The notes: a model not told the origin generated them from the letters alone. Positions 1-7,656 are shown, counted from the stretch's first letter. The stretch: 64,000 bases of DNA from Flavobacteriaceae bacterium Ga0077528 (GCA_001464475.1 LNDX01000001.1:434001-498000); one strand, 5' to 3'. Program-made: numbers and translations.

Positions 1-14
1 GAATGAGTAAAATT

Positions 15-38
15 AGTGTTCAGTTTCCAGTGTTCAGT
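15..38. repeat. Short direct repeat (AGTGTTCAGT x2)
   Basis: AGTGTTCAGT occurs at 15-24 and again at 29-38, a period of 14 bp, in the A/T-rich leader of the first gene. Related CAGT words recur between sufC and sufD. No function is assigned. Confidence 0.5.
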
Positions 39-102
39 AATTTTTTTTTATCTTTTACTGTAACAATTCTGTTTTACTCTTGTCTTTAAAAGAAAAAACA
101 TC

Positions 103-771
103 ATGAAAAAAATAATTTGTAGTTTCTTATTGCTAAGTTCTATCGCATTTTCACAAACAGAAAAAAGTGTTGGTGATTTTAATAAAGTAACTTCTTTTGA
201 TCAAATTGAAGTTTTACTAATTCCTTCTGATGAGAATAAAGTAGTTCTAGACGGTTCAGGTTCAGAAGATGTTGAAATTGTTAATAAAAATGGTGAGTTA
301 AAAATTAGAATGCGTTTAACAAAAATGCTTTCTGGTGAAAATATTTCAGCTACGGTTTATTACAAAAATATAGATGCAGTTGAAGCTAATGAAGGTTCGC
401 GAATTTCTTCTGAAGCTACATTTAATTCTACCACTTTTGATATCATTGCAAAAGAAGGATCGCAAATTAAAATCAAAATAAATGTAGATAGATTAACAGT
501 AAGAGTTGCTAATGGTTCTACTATTTCAATCTCTGGAACTGCTAAAAATCAAGATGTTTTAATCAATTCTGGTGGAATTTATGAAGCTGAAAGACTTAAA
601 ACTAGTCAAACTATAATTACTGCAAATGCTGGTGGAGATGCTGATGTTTATGCAACTGATTTGGTTGACGCTAAAGTTCGCGCTGGAGGTGATATCAGAA
701 TTTTTGGTAGACCAAAACAAATCAATCAAAAAATTGTAGCTGGCGGAACGATTAAAGAAGGAAATGATTAG
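103..771 (+). CDS. Secreted DUF2807 (head GIN domain) protein
   Basis: This 222-residue protein has an N-terminal signal peptide (MKK, hydrophobic stretch, cleavage near SFSQ at residue 18). The rest is a regular run of short beta strands with repeated Gly/Ser/Asn turns (such as EGSRIS, EGSQIK, NGSTIS, AGGDA). This is the pattern of the putative auto-transporter adhesin head GIN domain (DUF2807), a right-handed beta-helix-like fold common in Bacteroidota. It is probably periplasmic or surface-exposed; the function is unknown. A poor -7-like element (TACTCTTG) lies upstream. LysE follows about 85 bp downstream, so an operon is not certain. The family call rests on composition and recalled sequence pattern. 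Confidence 0.8.
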   Translation: MKKIICSFLLLSSIAFSQTEKSVGDFNKVTSFDQIEVLLIPSDENKVVLDGSGSEDVEIVNKNGELKIRMRLTKMLSGENISATVYYKNIDAVEANEGSRISSEATFNSTTFDIIAKEGSQIKIKINVDRLTVRVANGSTISISGTAKNQDVLINSGGIYEAERLKTSQTIITANAGGDADVYATDLVDAKVRAGGDIRIFGRPKQINQKIVAGGTIKEGND

Positions 772-855
772 TACTTTTTGTTTATCAGAATAAAAGTTAG
801 ATATTTGATGAAGCAAAGTTTATTCTTTTAAACTTCAAATCCATATACTTTTTAA

Positions 856-1539
856 ATGATAAACGATATATTATCTGCCATACCTTGGGGAATTTTACTT
901 GCATTTACTGTTGGGCCAGTTTTTTTTGTATTACTTGAAACCAGTATTACAAAAGGATTTAGAGCAGCAATGGTTTTTGACTTCGGAGTAGTTTTTGCCG
1001 ATTTTATATTCATTCTTATAGCTTATTTTTCTACCAATCAAATACTTGAAAAACTTAAAGACGATCCAGGATTATTTATCTTTGGTGGCGCTGTAATGTT
1101 GGCCTACGGAGTCATTTCATATGTAAAAGAAAAAAAGAGTTACAAAAAGCAACTAGATGAAGAACTTGAAGATGATAATATCCAAAAAAACAACTACTTA
1201 GGTTTATTTTTTAAAGGATTTTTATTGAATTTCATCAACATTGGAGTCTTAGCTTTTTGGATGGGAATCATCATTGTTTTTGGTCCAAAACTAAATATGG
1301 AAACCAACAGAATTATACTTTTCATAGCTTGTATTATCCTTACTTATTTCGCTGTTGATATCATAAAAATTATGGTTGCCAAACAACTAAAATCAAGAAT
1401 GACTCCACACAATATTTATAAGATAAAAAGAGTTATCAGTATTATTCTAATGATTTTTGGTGGTTTTTTAATGGCTCAAGGTTTCTTCCCAAAAGAAAAA
1501 GAAATGATAAAAGAGAAGTTGGAGCAGTTGAAGAATTGA
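856..1539 (+). CDS. LysE family amino-acid exporter
   Basis: This 227-residue inner-membrane protein has about six hydrophobic segments. The N-terminal segment (IPWGILLAFTVGPVFFVLLE) carries the GP-containing first helix typical of the LysE/RhtB family, which exports amino acids or related small molecules by proton antiport. A charged cytoplasmic loop at about residues 90-110 (KEKKSYKKQLDEELEDD) separates the two membrane halves, as in the family. The C-terminus is a short charged helix (KEKEMIKEKLEQLKN). The substrate cannot be read from the sequence. The start is the first ATG in frame after the upstream gene. The next gene starts about 30 bp after its stop and may be cotranscribed. Confidence 0.85.
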   Translation: MINDILSAIPWGILLAFTVGPVFFVLLETSITKGFRAAMVFDFGVVFADFIFILIAYFSTNQILEKLKDDPGLFIFGGAVMLAYGVISYVKEKKSYKKQLDEELEDDNIQKNNYLGLFFKGFLLNFINIGVLAFWMGIIIVFGPKLNMETNRIILFIACIILTYFAVDIIKIMVAKQLKSRMTPHNIYKIKRVISIILMIFGGFLMAQGFFPKEKEMIKEKLEQLKN

Positions 1540-1572
1540 TGGTAGAAATCTAATAGTTATAGTATATTTTAC

Positions 1573-2028
1573 ATGAAAGCAATACTACTTACTACATTAC
1601 TCATTATTACTTTAAGTTGTAATGAAAATGATACAGAACAGAAAAAATTAAAAAATTTGACTGAAAAAATTTCTTTACTTGAAGAGGAGAATAAAGACCT
1701 GAAAGATTCTATAAAAAAAAATAAAGAAGATTTTTTATATTCTCTACAATTAGTTGGTATTCCTCATAGTAAAATATCAAAAGTTGGGAAAAAAGACAGC
1801 ATAGCAGTTTTACTTCAACCATTTGGATATAAACTACCAAAATACGAGTTCTATAAAATTGAAAACAACAAAAAAATTAAAATAAACAATAATAATTCTA
1901 CATTTTTTAATTATCAATTCAAACCCAAATCAACCGATGATAACAAAATAAAATTATTTATTAAAATTCCTGATAAAGATAGATTTGTAGAACTAAACGG
2001 AGAAATTACAATTGATGTAGAAAATTAA
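1573..2028 (+). CDS. Small coiled-coil lipoprotein, function unknown
   Basis: This 151-residue protein starts with a lipoprotein signal (MKAILLTTLLIITLSCNEN). The lipobox cysteine is at residue 16, so it is probably anchored in the cytoplasmic or outer membrane. Residues 24-51 are a strongly charged heptad-like helix (KKLKNLTEKISLLEEENKDL), probably a coiled coil. The C-terminal half is lysine- and asparagine-rich with predicted beta strands. I do not recognise the family. It starts 33 bp after the LysE gene on the same strand and is followed by a long gene-poor stretch, so it may be the last gene of that unit. Confidence 0.65.
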   Translation: MKAILLTTLLIITLSCNENDTEQKKLKNLTEKISLLEEENKDLKDSIKKNKEDFLYSLQLVGIPHSKISKVGKKDSIAVLLQPFGYKLPKYEFYKIENNKKIKINNNNSTFFNYQFKPKSTDDNKIKLFIKIPDKDRFVELNGEITIDVEN

Positions 2029-2171
2029 AATTTTATATTTCAACTTTAGTAGAAATCTTTTTTTATGAGATTCTTCGTCTCCCAGAATAACAATATCGTG
2101 TTGAAAAGTTAGTATTTGAAATCAAATTTAAAACAAAAAAATCCTCTCAATTGTATGTGTTTTTATGAAAT

Positions 2172-2189
2172 CATCGTCCGGATTCGAAC
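2172..2189 (-). pseudogene. Fragment of the tRNA-Cys 3' half
   Basis: The 18 bases at 2172-2189 are identical to 2261-2278, the T-arm and 3' acceptor region of the adjacent tRNA-Cys gene. The preceding A-rich segment with ATCCTCTCAA (about 2122-2150) loosely resembles the segment just 3' of the intact gene (ACCTCCAAGT). No D-arm or anticodon arm follows, so it cannot make a tRNA. It is either a decayed partial tandem duplication or an attachment-site scar left by an integrative element. Confidence 0.7.
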
Positions 2190-2224
2190 ACAACTTTAAT
2201 TAATTTTTTCTAAAAATTTAAAAT

Positions 2225-2256
2225 AAAAAAACCTCCAAGTTTCCTTGAAGGTTTTA
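2225..2256 (-). terminator. Terminator downstream of tRNA-Cys
   Basis: An AAAACCTCCAAG / CTTGAAGGTTTT stem with one G-T wobble and a 4-nt loop is followed, on the minus strand, by a U-rich tract. It starts just past the tRNA 3' end, so it probably terminates the tRNA transcript. Confidence 0.75.
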
Positions 2257-2257
2257 G

Positions 2258-2328
2258 AGGCATCGTCCGGATTCGAACCGGAGTAGGAGCTTTTGCAGAG
2301 CCCAGCCTAGCCGCTCGGCCACGACGCC
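2258..2328 (-). tRNA. tRNA-Cys (GCA)
   Basis: The minus strand folds as a cloverleaf. The acceptor stem is GGCGTCG with CGATGCC (one G-U pair). The D-arm region is GCCGAGCGGC. The anticodon stem GGGCT/AGCTC encloses the loop CTGCAAA, which gives anticodon GCA. The T-arm CCGG-TTCGAAT-CCGG is canonical. The discriminator base is U, the identity element of tRNA-Cys. The 3' CCA is not encoded, so CCA addition is needed. The gene lies downstream of folB on the same strand and is followed by a terminator. Confidence 0.95.
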
Positions 2329-2373
2329 AATTATTTATTGGATTGCAAATATAAAACAAAAATCCCAAAAAGC

Positions 2374-2428
2374 AAATTCCAAATTCCAATTTAAAAAATA
2401 TACTTCTTATACTTGGAATTTGGAATTT
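2374..2428. repeat. Inverted repeat of AAATTCCAAATTCCAA
   Basis: AAATTCCAAATTCCAA at 2374-2389 is complementary to TTGGAATTTGGAATTT at 2413-2428, a perfect 16-bp stem with a 23-nt loop. More GGAATTT words follow to about 2453. It sits directly downstream of folB on the minus strand. It could form a long hairpin that stabilises or terminates the folB mRNA, but it lacks a clean U tract. Confidence 0.7.
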
Positions 2429-2443
2429 CTACTATTGGAATTT

Positions 2444-2803
2444 CTAATTTCTATATTCTTCCATTTCAATAGTAACTGCTTCAACATCACCACCAATAGG
2501 CGGATTTAGTTTAGAAACAGCCAACACAATTCTTGAAACAGATGGAATTTCCTTGAAGATTCTTGTGATGATTCTGTGAGCTACATGTTCTAAAAGTTTA
2601 GCTCTAATATCCATTTCTTCTACCACAATTTGATTTAAAAGTACATAATCAACAGTATCTTTCAACTCATCTGTTAGCGAAGATTTTCGTAAATCGGTTT
2701 TAATTTCCAAATCAACTCTATAATCTGAACCAATTTTTCCTTCTTCTTCAAGACATCCGTGAAAGGAAAAAGTTCTAATATTTTGTAATTTAATTGTTCC
2801 CAT
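2444..2803 (-). CDS. folB: Dihydroneopterin aldolase
   Basis: FolB cleaves 7,8-dihydroneopterin to 6-hydroxymethyl-dihydropterin and glycolaldehyde in folate synthesis, in the cytoplasm as an octamer. The 119-residue length is normal. The N-terminal FSFHGCLEEEGKIGSDYRVD matches the FolB substrate-binding strand (usual FAYHG..EEE..IG..Y.VD). The C-terminal SKLNPPIGGDVEAVTIEM holds the conserved catalytic lysine in the KLNPPI motif. It is divergent from glnS; the intergenic region carries a long hairpin. tRNA-Cys lies downstream on the same strand. No other folate gene is nearby. Confidence 0.93.
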   Translation of the reverse strand: MGTIKLQNIRTFSFHGCLEEEGKIGSDYRVDLEIKTDLRKSSLTDELKDTVDYVLLNQIVVEEMDIRAKLLEHVAHRIITRIFKEIPSVSRIVLAVSKLNPPIGGDVEAVTIEMEEYRN

Positions 2804-2832
2804 ATTTTTAAAATTTGTTTAATTAGTTTTTA

Positions 2833-2871
2833 AGTTTAAAGTTGTTTAAAGCGATTCAACAACTTTAAACT
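2833..2871. repeat. Perfect 14-bp inverted repeat between folB and glnS
   Basis: AGTTTAAAGTTGTT at 2833-2846 is perfectly complementary to AACAACTTTAAACT at 2858-2871, with an 11-nt loop. It occupies the divergent promoter region of folB and glnS. It may be an operator, a hairpin in the folB leader, or another member of the A/T-word palindromes seen elsewhere in the window. Confidence 0.65.
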
Positions 2872-2903
2872 CTTAAACCTAGAACGATTTTAAACTTAAT
2901 TAT

Positions 2904-2911
2904 TATCTTTG
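2904..2911 (+). promoter_or_regulatory. glnS promoter, -7 element TATCTTTG
   Basis: An exact match to the Bacteroidota -7 consensus TAnnTTTG lies 20 bp before the glnS ATG, giving a predicted leader of about 16 nt. No convincing -33 TTTG is present. Confidence 0.7.
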
Positions 2912-2930
2912 CTAAAATTACGAAATAATT

Positions 2931-4616
2931 ATGTCAACAGAAGAAAAGTCTCTGAATTTTATTGAACAAATCATAGAAGAAGATTTAAAAAACGGATTAT
3001 CACAAGATAAACTTCGTTTTCGTTTTCCGCCTGAGCCAAATGGTTATTTACACGTTGGTCATGCGAGTGCTATTTGTTTAAATTTTGGTTTAGGAATTGA
3101 TTATCAAGCGCCAGTTAATTTGCGTTTTGATGATACCAATCCTGCCAAAGAAGAACAGGAATTTGTTGACGCGATCAAAAGAGATGTAGAATGGCTTGGT
3201 TTTAAATGGGATAAAGAATGTTATGCCTCTGATTATTTCCAAGAATTATACGATTGGGCAGTTCAGTTTATAAAAGATGGTAAAGCTTATGTAGATAGCC
3301 AAACTTCTGAAGAAATGGCTATTCAAAAAGGAACGCCAACAACTCCAGGAACTGATTCTCCATACAGAAATCGTTCAGTTGAAGAAAATTTAGATTTATT
3401 CGAACGAATGAAAAATGGCGAATTTCCAAACGGAACACACATTCTTCGTGCTAAGATAAGTATGGGTGCTAATAATATGTTGATGCGTGATCCAATTATG
3501 TATCGAATTCTTCATGCTCATCATCATAGAACTGGTGATAAATGGTGCATTTACCCTATGTACGATTGGGCTCATGGCGAAAGTGATTATTTAGAACAAA
3601 TTTCACATTCGTTTTGTACGCTTGAATTTTTACCTCACAGAGAATTGTATGATTGGTTTTTAGACCAAATTTATGATAGTAGTAAGGTTCGTCCAAAGCA
3701 ACGTGAATTTGCTCGTAGAAATCTTTCACATACGGTTGTTTCTAAAAGAAAATTATTGCAATTAGTTCAAGAAAAGCATGTTACCGCTTGGGATGATCCA
3801 AGAATGAGTACTATTTCTGGAATGAGAAGACGTGGATATACACCAGCATCGATAAGAAATTTTGCTAATACCATTGGAATTGCAAAACGTACTAATTTAA
3901 TTGATGTTTCGCTTTTAGAATTTTGTGTTCGTGAAGATTTGAATAAAACGGCACCAAGAGTTATGGCGGTTTTGAATCCTGTGAAGTTGGTAATTACTAA
4001 TTATCCAGAAGGAAAAGAAGAAAGTTTAGAAGCTGAAAACAGTCAAGAAGATGCAAGTTTAGGTTTTCGTCAAGTACCTTTTTCACGAGAATTATATATT
4101 GAAAGAGAAGATTTTCAAGAGGAAGCTAATAAGAAATTTTTCCGTTTGACTTTAGGTACAGAAGTTCGTCTTAAAAACGCTTATATCATTAAAGGTGAAA
4201 GTGTTATAAAAGATTCAGAAGGAAATATCACTGAAATTCATTGTACTTACGACGAGGATTCAAGAAGCGGAAGTGGGACAGAGGCAAGTCAAAGAAAAGT
4301 AAAAGGAACGATTCATTGGGTTTCAATTAATCATGCAATTGAAGCTGAAGTTCGCTTGTATGATAGGCTTTTTACACATGAAAATCCTGATGGTGATAAA
4401 GAAGTTGATTTTAAAGAATACATTAATCCAAATTCATTAGAAGTTATTACTGGATATCTTGAACCAAGTTTGGCTTCTGCAAAAGATGGCGACCGATTTC
4501 AATTTCAACGATTAGGATATTATTGTGTTGATAAAGATTCTTCTTCCGAAAAATTAGTTTTTAACAAAACAGTTGGCTTAAGAGATACTTGGGCAAAAGT
4601 TGAAAGTAAAGAATAA
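2931..4616 (+). CDS. glnS: Glutaminyl-tRNA synthetase
   Basis: GlnRS charges tRNA-Gln with glutamine in the cytoplasm. The 561-residue class I synthetase shows the HIGH-type motif in FRFPPEPNGYLHVGHA (about residues 31-46) and the KMSKS-type loop as VVSKRKLL (about 269-276). PIYDWAHGESD-like residues (here MYDWAHGESDYLE) and LLEFCVREDLN are typical of GlnRS rather than GluRS. The anticodon-binding beta barrels are complete to residue 561. A separate gltX lies at 8.3 kb, so the organism probably charges tRNA-Gln directly. It is monocistronic, with a promoter at 2904 and two terminator hairpins downstream. Confidence 0.96.
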   Translation: MSTEEKSLNFIEQIIEEDLKNGLSQDKLRFRFPPEPNGYLHVGHASAICLNFGLGIDYQAPVNLRFDDTNPAKEEQEFVDAIKRDVEWLGFKWDKECYASDYFQELYDWAVQFIKDGKAYVDSQTSEEMAIQKGTPTTPGTDSPYRNRSVEENLDLFERMKNGEFPNGTHILRAKISMGANNMLMRDPIMYRILHAHHHRTGDKWCIYPMYDWAHGESDYLEQISHSFCTLEFLPHRELYDWFLDQIYDSSKVRPKQREFARRNLSHTVVSKRKLLQLVQEKHVTAWDDPRMSTISGMRRRGYTPASIRNFANTIGIAKRTNLIDVSLLEFCVREDLNKTAPRVMAVLNPVKLVITNYPEGKEESLEAENSQEDASLGFRQVPFSRELYIEREDFQEEANKKFFRLTLGTEVRLKNAYIIKGESVIKDSEGNITEIHCTYDEDSRSGSGTEASQRKVKGTIHWVSINHAIEAEVRLYDRLFTHENPDGDKEVDFKEYINPNSLEVITGYLEPSLASAKDGDRFQFQRLGYYCVDKDSSSEKLVFNKTVGLRDTWAKVESKE

Positions 4617-4671
4617 TCCAATTTTGTCTTTTCGACAAAGGAGAAACGTAAGTTCAGCGAAGCTAAATCTC

Positions 4672-4702
4672 AAAAACTATTTTATTTTTAAAATAGTTTT
4701 TT
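4672..4702 (+). terminator. glnS terminator 1
   Basis: AAAAACTATTTTA pairs perfectly with TAAAATAGTTTTT around a 4-nt loop and ends in a T run, about 55 bp after the glnS stop. Confidence 0.75.
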
Positions 4703-4707
4703 ATTAT

Positions 4708-4735
4708 AAAACCCAATAGAAATGTTGGGTTTTTC
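4708..4735 (+). terminator. glnS terminator 2
   Basis: AAAACCCAA pairs with TTGGGTTTT around an 8-nt loop and is followed by a T run. It lies directly behind the first hairpin, giving a double terminator. Confidence 0.8.
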
Positions 4736-4964
4736 TATTATTGAAAAAACTTATCATAAAACAAAAAGTATATTTTTTTACTATTAAAATCGACCTTTAT
4801 ATTTTAATTTTAATCAATTTTTAAAAATTTACCAACATAATTCACCAAACCATCAATAAACGTTGGTTATTTGGCTTTAAAATGGTTTTTACTTCTTTAA
4901 CGACGATTTAACACTACGACACGATAAAATTTCGTAACTTTAGTATAAACAAAATTTAAAAGTT

Positions 4965-5294
4965 ATGTCAAGTAAAAATGGAAATAGCATTTTAGCAATT
5001 TTAGCAGGTGCTGCAATCGGAGTTGGATTAGGAATTTTATTTGCACCAGACAAAGGTTCAAAAACTAGAGAAAAACTTAAAGATGGTTTTGATGACTTAA
5101 AAGGAGAAGCCAAAACAAAATGGGATGCACTAGAAGAAGACACCAAAGAGAAATTTTCTAAAACCAAAGATGAGTTAAAAGAAACGGTTGAAGATTTACT
5201 TTCTAGTTCAAGTTACAAAGCTGAAGAAGCAATTACTTTTCTTGAAGAAAAATTGGCGGAGTTAAAAAAGCAAAACGCAAAACTTCAGAAATAA
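4965..5294 (+). CDS. YtxH domain-containing protein
   Basis: This 109-residue protein begins with one glycine-rich membrane helix (ILAILAGAAIGVGLGILFAPDKGSKTREKL), the signature of the YtxH family. A long amphipathic, highly charged helix follows, probably a coiled coil (TKEKFSKTKDELKETVEDLL). In Bacillus the family is linked to general stress; in Flavobacteriia it usually sits with a holin-like protein as here. Its stop codon overlaps the next start by one base (TAATG), so the two are probably translationally coupled. Confidence 0.85.
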   Translation: MSSKNGNSILAILAGAAIGVGLGILFAPDKGSKTREKLKDGFDDLKGEAKTKWDALEEDTKEKFSKTKDELKETVEDLLSSSSYKAEEAITFLEEKLAELKKQNAKLQK

Positions 5295-5644
5295 TGGCTT
5301 TTGAAGAATTAAAAGAAAATACTGAAGCAATTCAAGAAAATGCCAAAGCTTATGTAGAAAGCAGTTTAGCTTACTATAAACTTTGGGGTTTCAAAGTGGC
5401 TATGAAATCAACAACTCTAATGCTCAAGTTTTTCTTGATAGCATTGTGTTTAATGATTGTTTTACTTTTTATTTCTATTGCTGGAGCAATGGCCTTAGGA
5501 CAATTATTTCAAAGTTATCCTTTAGGATTTCTTGCTGTTGCAGGAATCTATTTGATTTTGGCTTTGTTATTATTTTTAGTAAAAGATAAAATTGTAGAAG
5601 GACCAATTTTAGAGAAATTTTCAGAAATATTTTTTAACGACTAA
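5294..5644 (+). CDS. Phage holin family / DUF1469-like membrane protein
   Basis: This 116-residue protein has an N-terminal amphipathic helix and two adjacent transmembrane helices, at about residues 45-70 (LMLKFFLIALCLMIVLLFISIAGA) and 78-98 (GFLAVAGIYLILALLLFLV). Annotation pipelines usually call this arrangement phage holin family protein, but nothing else here is phage-derived. It starts in the TAATG overlap with the YtxH gene and is 3 bp from the next gene, so all three form one operon. An envelope-stress role is inferred from context only. Confidence 0.75.
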   Translation: MAFEELKENTEAIQENAKAYVESSLAYYKLWGFKVAMKSTTLMLKFFLIALCLMIVLLFISIAGAMALGQLFQSYPLGFLAVAGIYLILALLLFLVKDKIVEGPILEKFSEIFFND

Positions 5645-5647
5645 ATT

Positions 5648-5902
5648 ATGGAAAATAAGAAATATTCGTCCTACGCCGAAATTGAGCAAGAGCTAGAAAT
5701 TCTGAAGGTTGAAAAAGAACTCTACTATCAAAAGATGCTTTTAAGTGTTGAAAAAACTAAAGAAAGTATTCTACCTTCAAAATCAGTTTCTTTTATTGGA
5801 AATCTGTATCAAAAGGTATTTTCAGGAACTTATGGAACGCTTTTAAAAATAGCAATTCCTTACATCATCAATTGGTATATAAACAGAAAAAGAGGCGATT
5901 AA
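5648..5902 (+). CDS. Small DUF6327-like membrane-associated protein
   Basis: This 84-residue protein has a charged N-terminal helix (YAEIEQELEILKVEKELYYQKM) and a hydrophobic C-terminal segment (GTLLKIAIPYIINWYIN) followed by RKRGD. It is the usual third member of YtxH-holin operons in Flavobacteriia (DUF6327, by recall). Its last codons lie inside the operon terminator stem. The function is unknown. Confidence 0.7.
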   Translation: MENKKYSSYAEIEQELEILKVEKELYYQKMLLSVEKTKESILPSKSVSFIGNLYQKVFSGTYGTLLKIAIPYIINWYINRKRGD

Positions 5903-5916
5903 GCCTCTTTTTTTTA
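5887..5916 (+). terminator. Terminator of the YtxH operon
   Basis: AAAAAGAGGC (5887-5896) pairs with GCCTCTTTTT (5903-5912) around a 6-nt loop that contains the stop codon. A run of T follows. Confidence 0.9.
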
Positions 5917-5930
5917 TCTGAATAACTTCA

Positions 5931-6917
5931 TTAAACTTCGTCAGTTGGATTTGAGGTATCACTTGGATTAAAATCTGTTGATGTGTGATCATTTTTTGTT
6001 TTCACACGTTTTGGTTGGTTTTTCATTGTTTCACCAATTTGGTTACTAGCAGAAAAACTTGCTACCATATTGTTTAACATGTCACTTCCAGCTTGTGGTG
6101 AATTTGGTAACAAAATTAAATTAGAGTTAGTATCAGCACCAATAGCTTGTAAAGTATCATAATGTTGTGTAACTACAATCAATGCCGAAGCTTCTTGCGA
6201 GTTAATTCCAACAGAATTTAATACTTCAACACTTTCTACCAATCCACGAGCAATTTCTCTTCTTTGGTCAGCAATACCTTGACCTTGCAATTTTTTACTT
6301 TCAGCTTCAGCTTTTGCTTTAGCCACAATTCTAATTCTTTGTGCTTCTGATTCAAATTCTGCAGCCGTTTTTTCTCTATCTGCTGCGTTGATTCTGTTCA
6401 TCGCATTTTTAACTTGAATATCTGGATCAATATCGGTTACCAATGTGTTGATAATGTCATATCCATAAGTTGTCATTGCTTCGTTCAATTCACGTTTTAC
6501 AGCAATAGCAATATCATCTTTTCTAACGAAAACGTCATCCAAAATTAATTTAGGAACTTCGGCACGAACTACGTCAAAAACATAGGCAGTAATCTGATCG
6601 TGAGGATATTCTAATTTATAAAATGCTTCATAAACTTTGTCTTGAATCACTTTAAACTGAACAGAAACTTTCATTTTGATAAACACGTTATCTTTAGTTT
6701 TGGTTTCAATCAATACATCAAGTTGTTGAATTCTTAAGTTTACTCTTCCGGCAACTCTGTCAATAATTGGAATTTTAAGTTGTAAACCTGAGTTTCTAAT
6801 ACTTGTAAATTTCCCAAAACGTTCAATAACTACTGCCGTTTGTTGCTTTACAGTAAAGAAAGAGGAGAATAAAATAATTAATCCGAAGAAAGCTAAAACA
6901 ATTAAAAAGACTTCCAT
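5931..6917 (-). CDS. SPFH/Band 7 (stomatin-like) membrane protein
   Basis: This 328-residue protein has one N-terminal membrane helix (VFLIVLAFFGLIILFSSFF) followed by the SPFH/Band 7 domain (QQTAVVIERFGKF at about residue 25, through NAMNRINAADREKTA near 170). A helical Ala/Glu/Lys-rich coiled coil then follows (AKAKAEAESKKLQGQGIADQRREIARGL). The tail is low complexity. Such proteins (QmcA/stomatin type) form membrane-anchored oligomers that organise microdomains and modulate proteases. No NfeD partner is adjacent. No clear promoter was found upstream. Confidence 0.9.
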   Translation of the reverse strand: MEVFLIVLAFFGLIILFSSFFTVKQQTAVVIERFGKFTSIRNSGLQLKIPIIDRVAGRVNLRIQQLDVLIETKTKDNVFIKMKVSVQFKVIQDKVYEAFYKLEYPHDQITAYVFDVVRAEVPKLILDDVFVRKDDIAIAVKRELNEAMTTYGYDIINTLVTDIDPDIQVKNAMNRINAADREKTAAEFESEAQRIRIVAKAKAEAESKKLQGQGIADQRREIARGLVESVEVLNSVGINSQEASALIVVTQHYDTLQAIGADTNSNLILLPNSPQAGSDMLNNMVASFSASNQIGETMKNQPKRVKTKNDHTSTDFNPSDTSNPTDEV

Positions 6918-6963
6918 TATATAATATTTAGTTTGTTAATACAGTTATTATACGAGAATAACT

Positions 6964-6971
6964 TATGTTTG
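6964..6971 (+). promoter_or_regulatory. Promoter, -7 element TATGTTTG
   Basis: An exact TAnnTTTG match 22 bp before the ATG at 6993. It lies downstream of an in-frame ATG at 6933, which argues that the longer reading frame is not the real start. Confidence 0.6.
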
Positions 6972-6992
6972 TTACAAATAAATATTTTAATA

Positions 6993-7652
6993 ATGAAGAA
7001 ATTATTTTTTATCCTTGTTTTTTGTGCTTTCACAAATTTAGCTTTCTCTCAATATAGAAATAGAGATGGTAATAGAATAGGGTTGTCGGCCGGAGTTTCT
7101 CAAACAAGTTTATTTACTTCAGATTTTGATGCTAAACCAGGAATGGGCTTTGCAGGAGGACTTTCTGTTAGAGGAAATTATTACAATAATTGGAGCATGA
7201 TTTACGGAATGCAATTTTTCAGCAATAATTTTAGTCTTGAATCAACATCATTAACGTCATTAGCTAAAGAAACAGAATTCAATTTACAAGGCGTACAAGT
7301 GCGATTATTGTTAAGTTATAATGTTGTTGAAAACCATGTGTCTTTTGATTTTGGTCCTGTTTTACAAATAAATGGAAAGCTTTCTGTTAACGAAAGAGAT
7401 CAAAATAATATTCTAAAAGGAACTATATTAACAGCAAAACAAATTGAAGAAGTTTCTACTATTAATGGAAATTTTTATGTTGGATTTTCAGCAGGAGGCA
7501 AAGTAGTTCGTGCAGTGATTTTTTATGAATACGGATTTACCAATATCTTTAGCAAGCTTAATAAAGATAATGATTTTAAATTACTAACAGGTAACGAAAG
7601 TATAAAAGGAAATCTAGGAACTATAAACGGTCAGATAATTTTTAATTTGTAA
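6993..7652 (+). CDS. Secreted outer-membrane beta-barrel protein
   Basis: This 219-residue protein has a signal peptide (MKKLFFILVFCAFTNLAFSQ). Alternating-strand segments with many aromatic residues and glycines follow, such as GMGFAGGLSVRGNYYNNWSMIYGM and FYVGFSAGGKVVRAVIFYEYGF. This is the pattern of a small porin-like or OmpX/PorT-type barrel. The ATG at 6993 was chosen because it begins the signal peptide and follows the -7 promoter; the frame extends upstream to 6933 without a signal sequence. It is followed 4 bp later by another secreted protein, so the pair is probably an operon. The function is unknown. Confidence 0.75.
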   Translation: MKKLFFILVFCAFTNLAFSQYRNRDGNRIGLSAGVSQTSLFTSDFDAKPGMGFAGGLSVRGNYYNNWSMIYGMQFFSNNFSLESTSLTSLAKETEFNLQGVQVRLLLSYNVVENHVSFDFGPVLQINGKLSVNERDQNNILKGTILTAKQIEEVSTINGNFYVGFSAGGKVVRAVIFYEYGFTNIFSKLNKDNDFKLLTGNESIKGNLGTINGQIIFNL

Positions 7653-7656
7653 TAAT

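Larger units (their letters stand above)
2029..2443. other. 415-bp stretch without protein genes
   Basis: This stretch holds, in order: an A/T-rich leader with a small GAGA/TCTC dyad near 2066-2080; a decayed partial copy of a tRNA-Cys 3' end (2172-2189); a minus-strand terminator-like hairpin; tRNA-Cys; and an inverted repeat of GGAATTT words beside the folB stop codon. I see no protein gene in it. Confidence 0.7.
4617..4964. other. 348-bp stretch without genes after glnS
   Basis: It contains two hairpins of terminator type (4672-4702 and 4708-4735), then about 200 bp of A/T-rich sequence with a weak ACCAAC/GTTGGT dyad. The promoter region of the YtxH operon is at its end: TAACTTTA at 4935-4942 is one base off the -7 consensus and overlaps a TACGA/TCGTA dyad. 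I see no coding sequence. Confidence 0.6.

Noticed and set aside
5294-5644. Prophage remnant suggested by the phage holin family label
   Set aside because: No lysis, capsid, integrase or terminase genes are present. The holin-like protein is part of the YtxH stress cluster common in Flavobacteriia.
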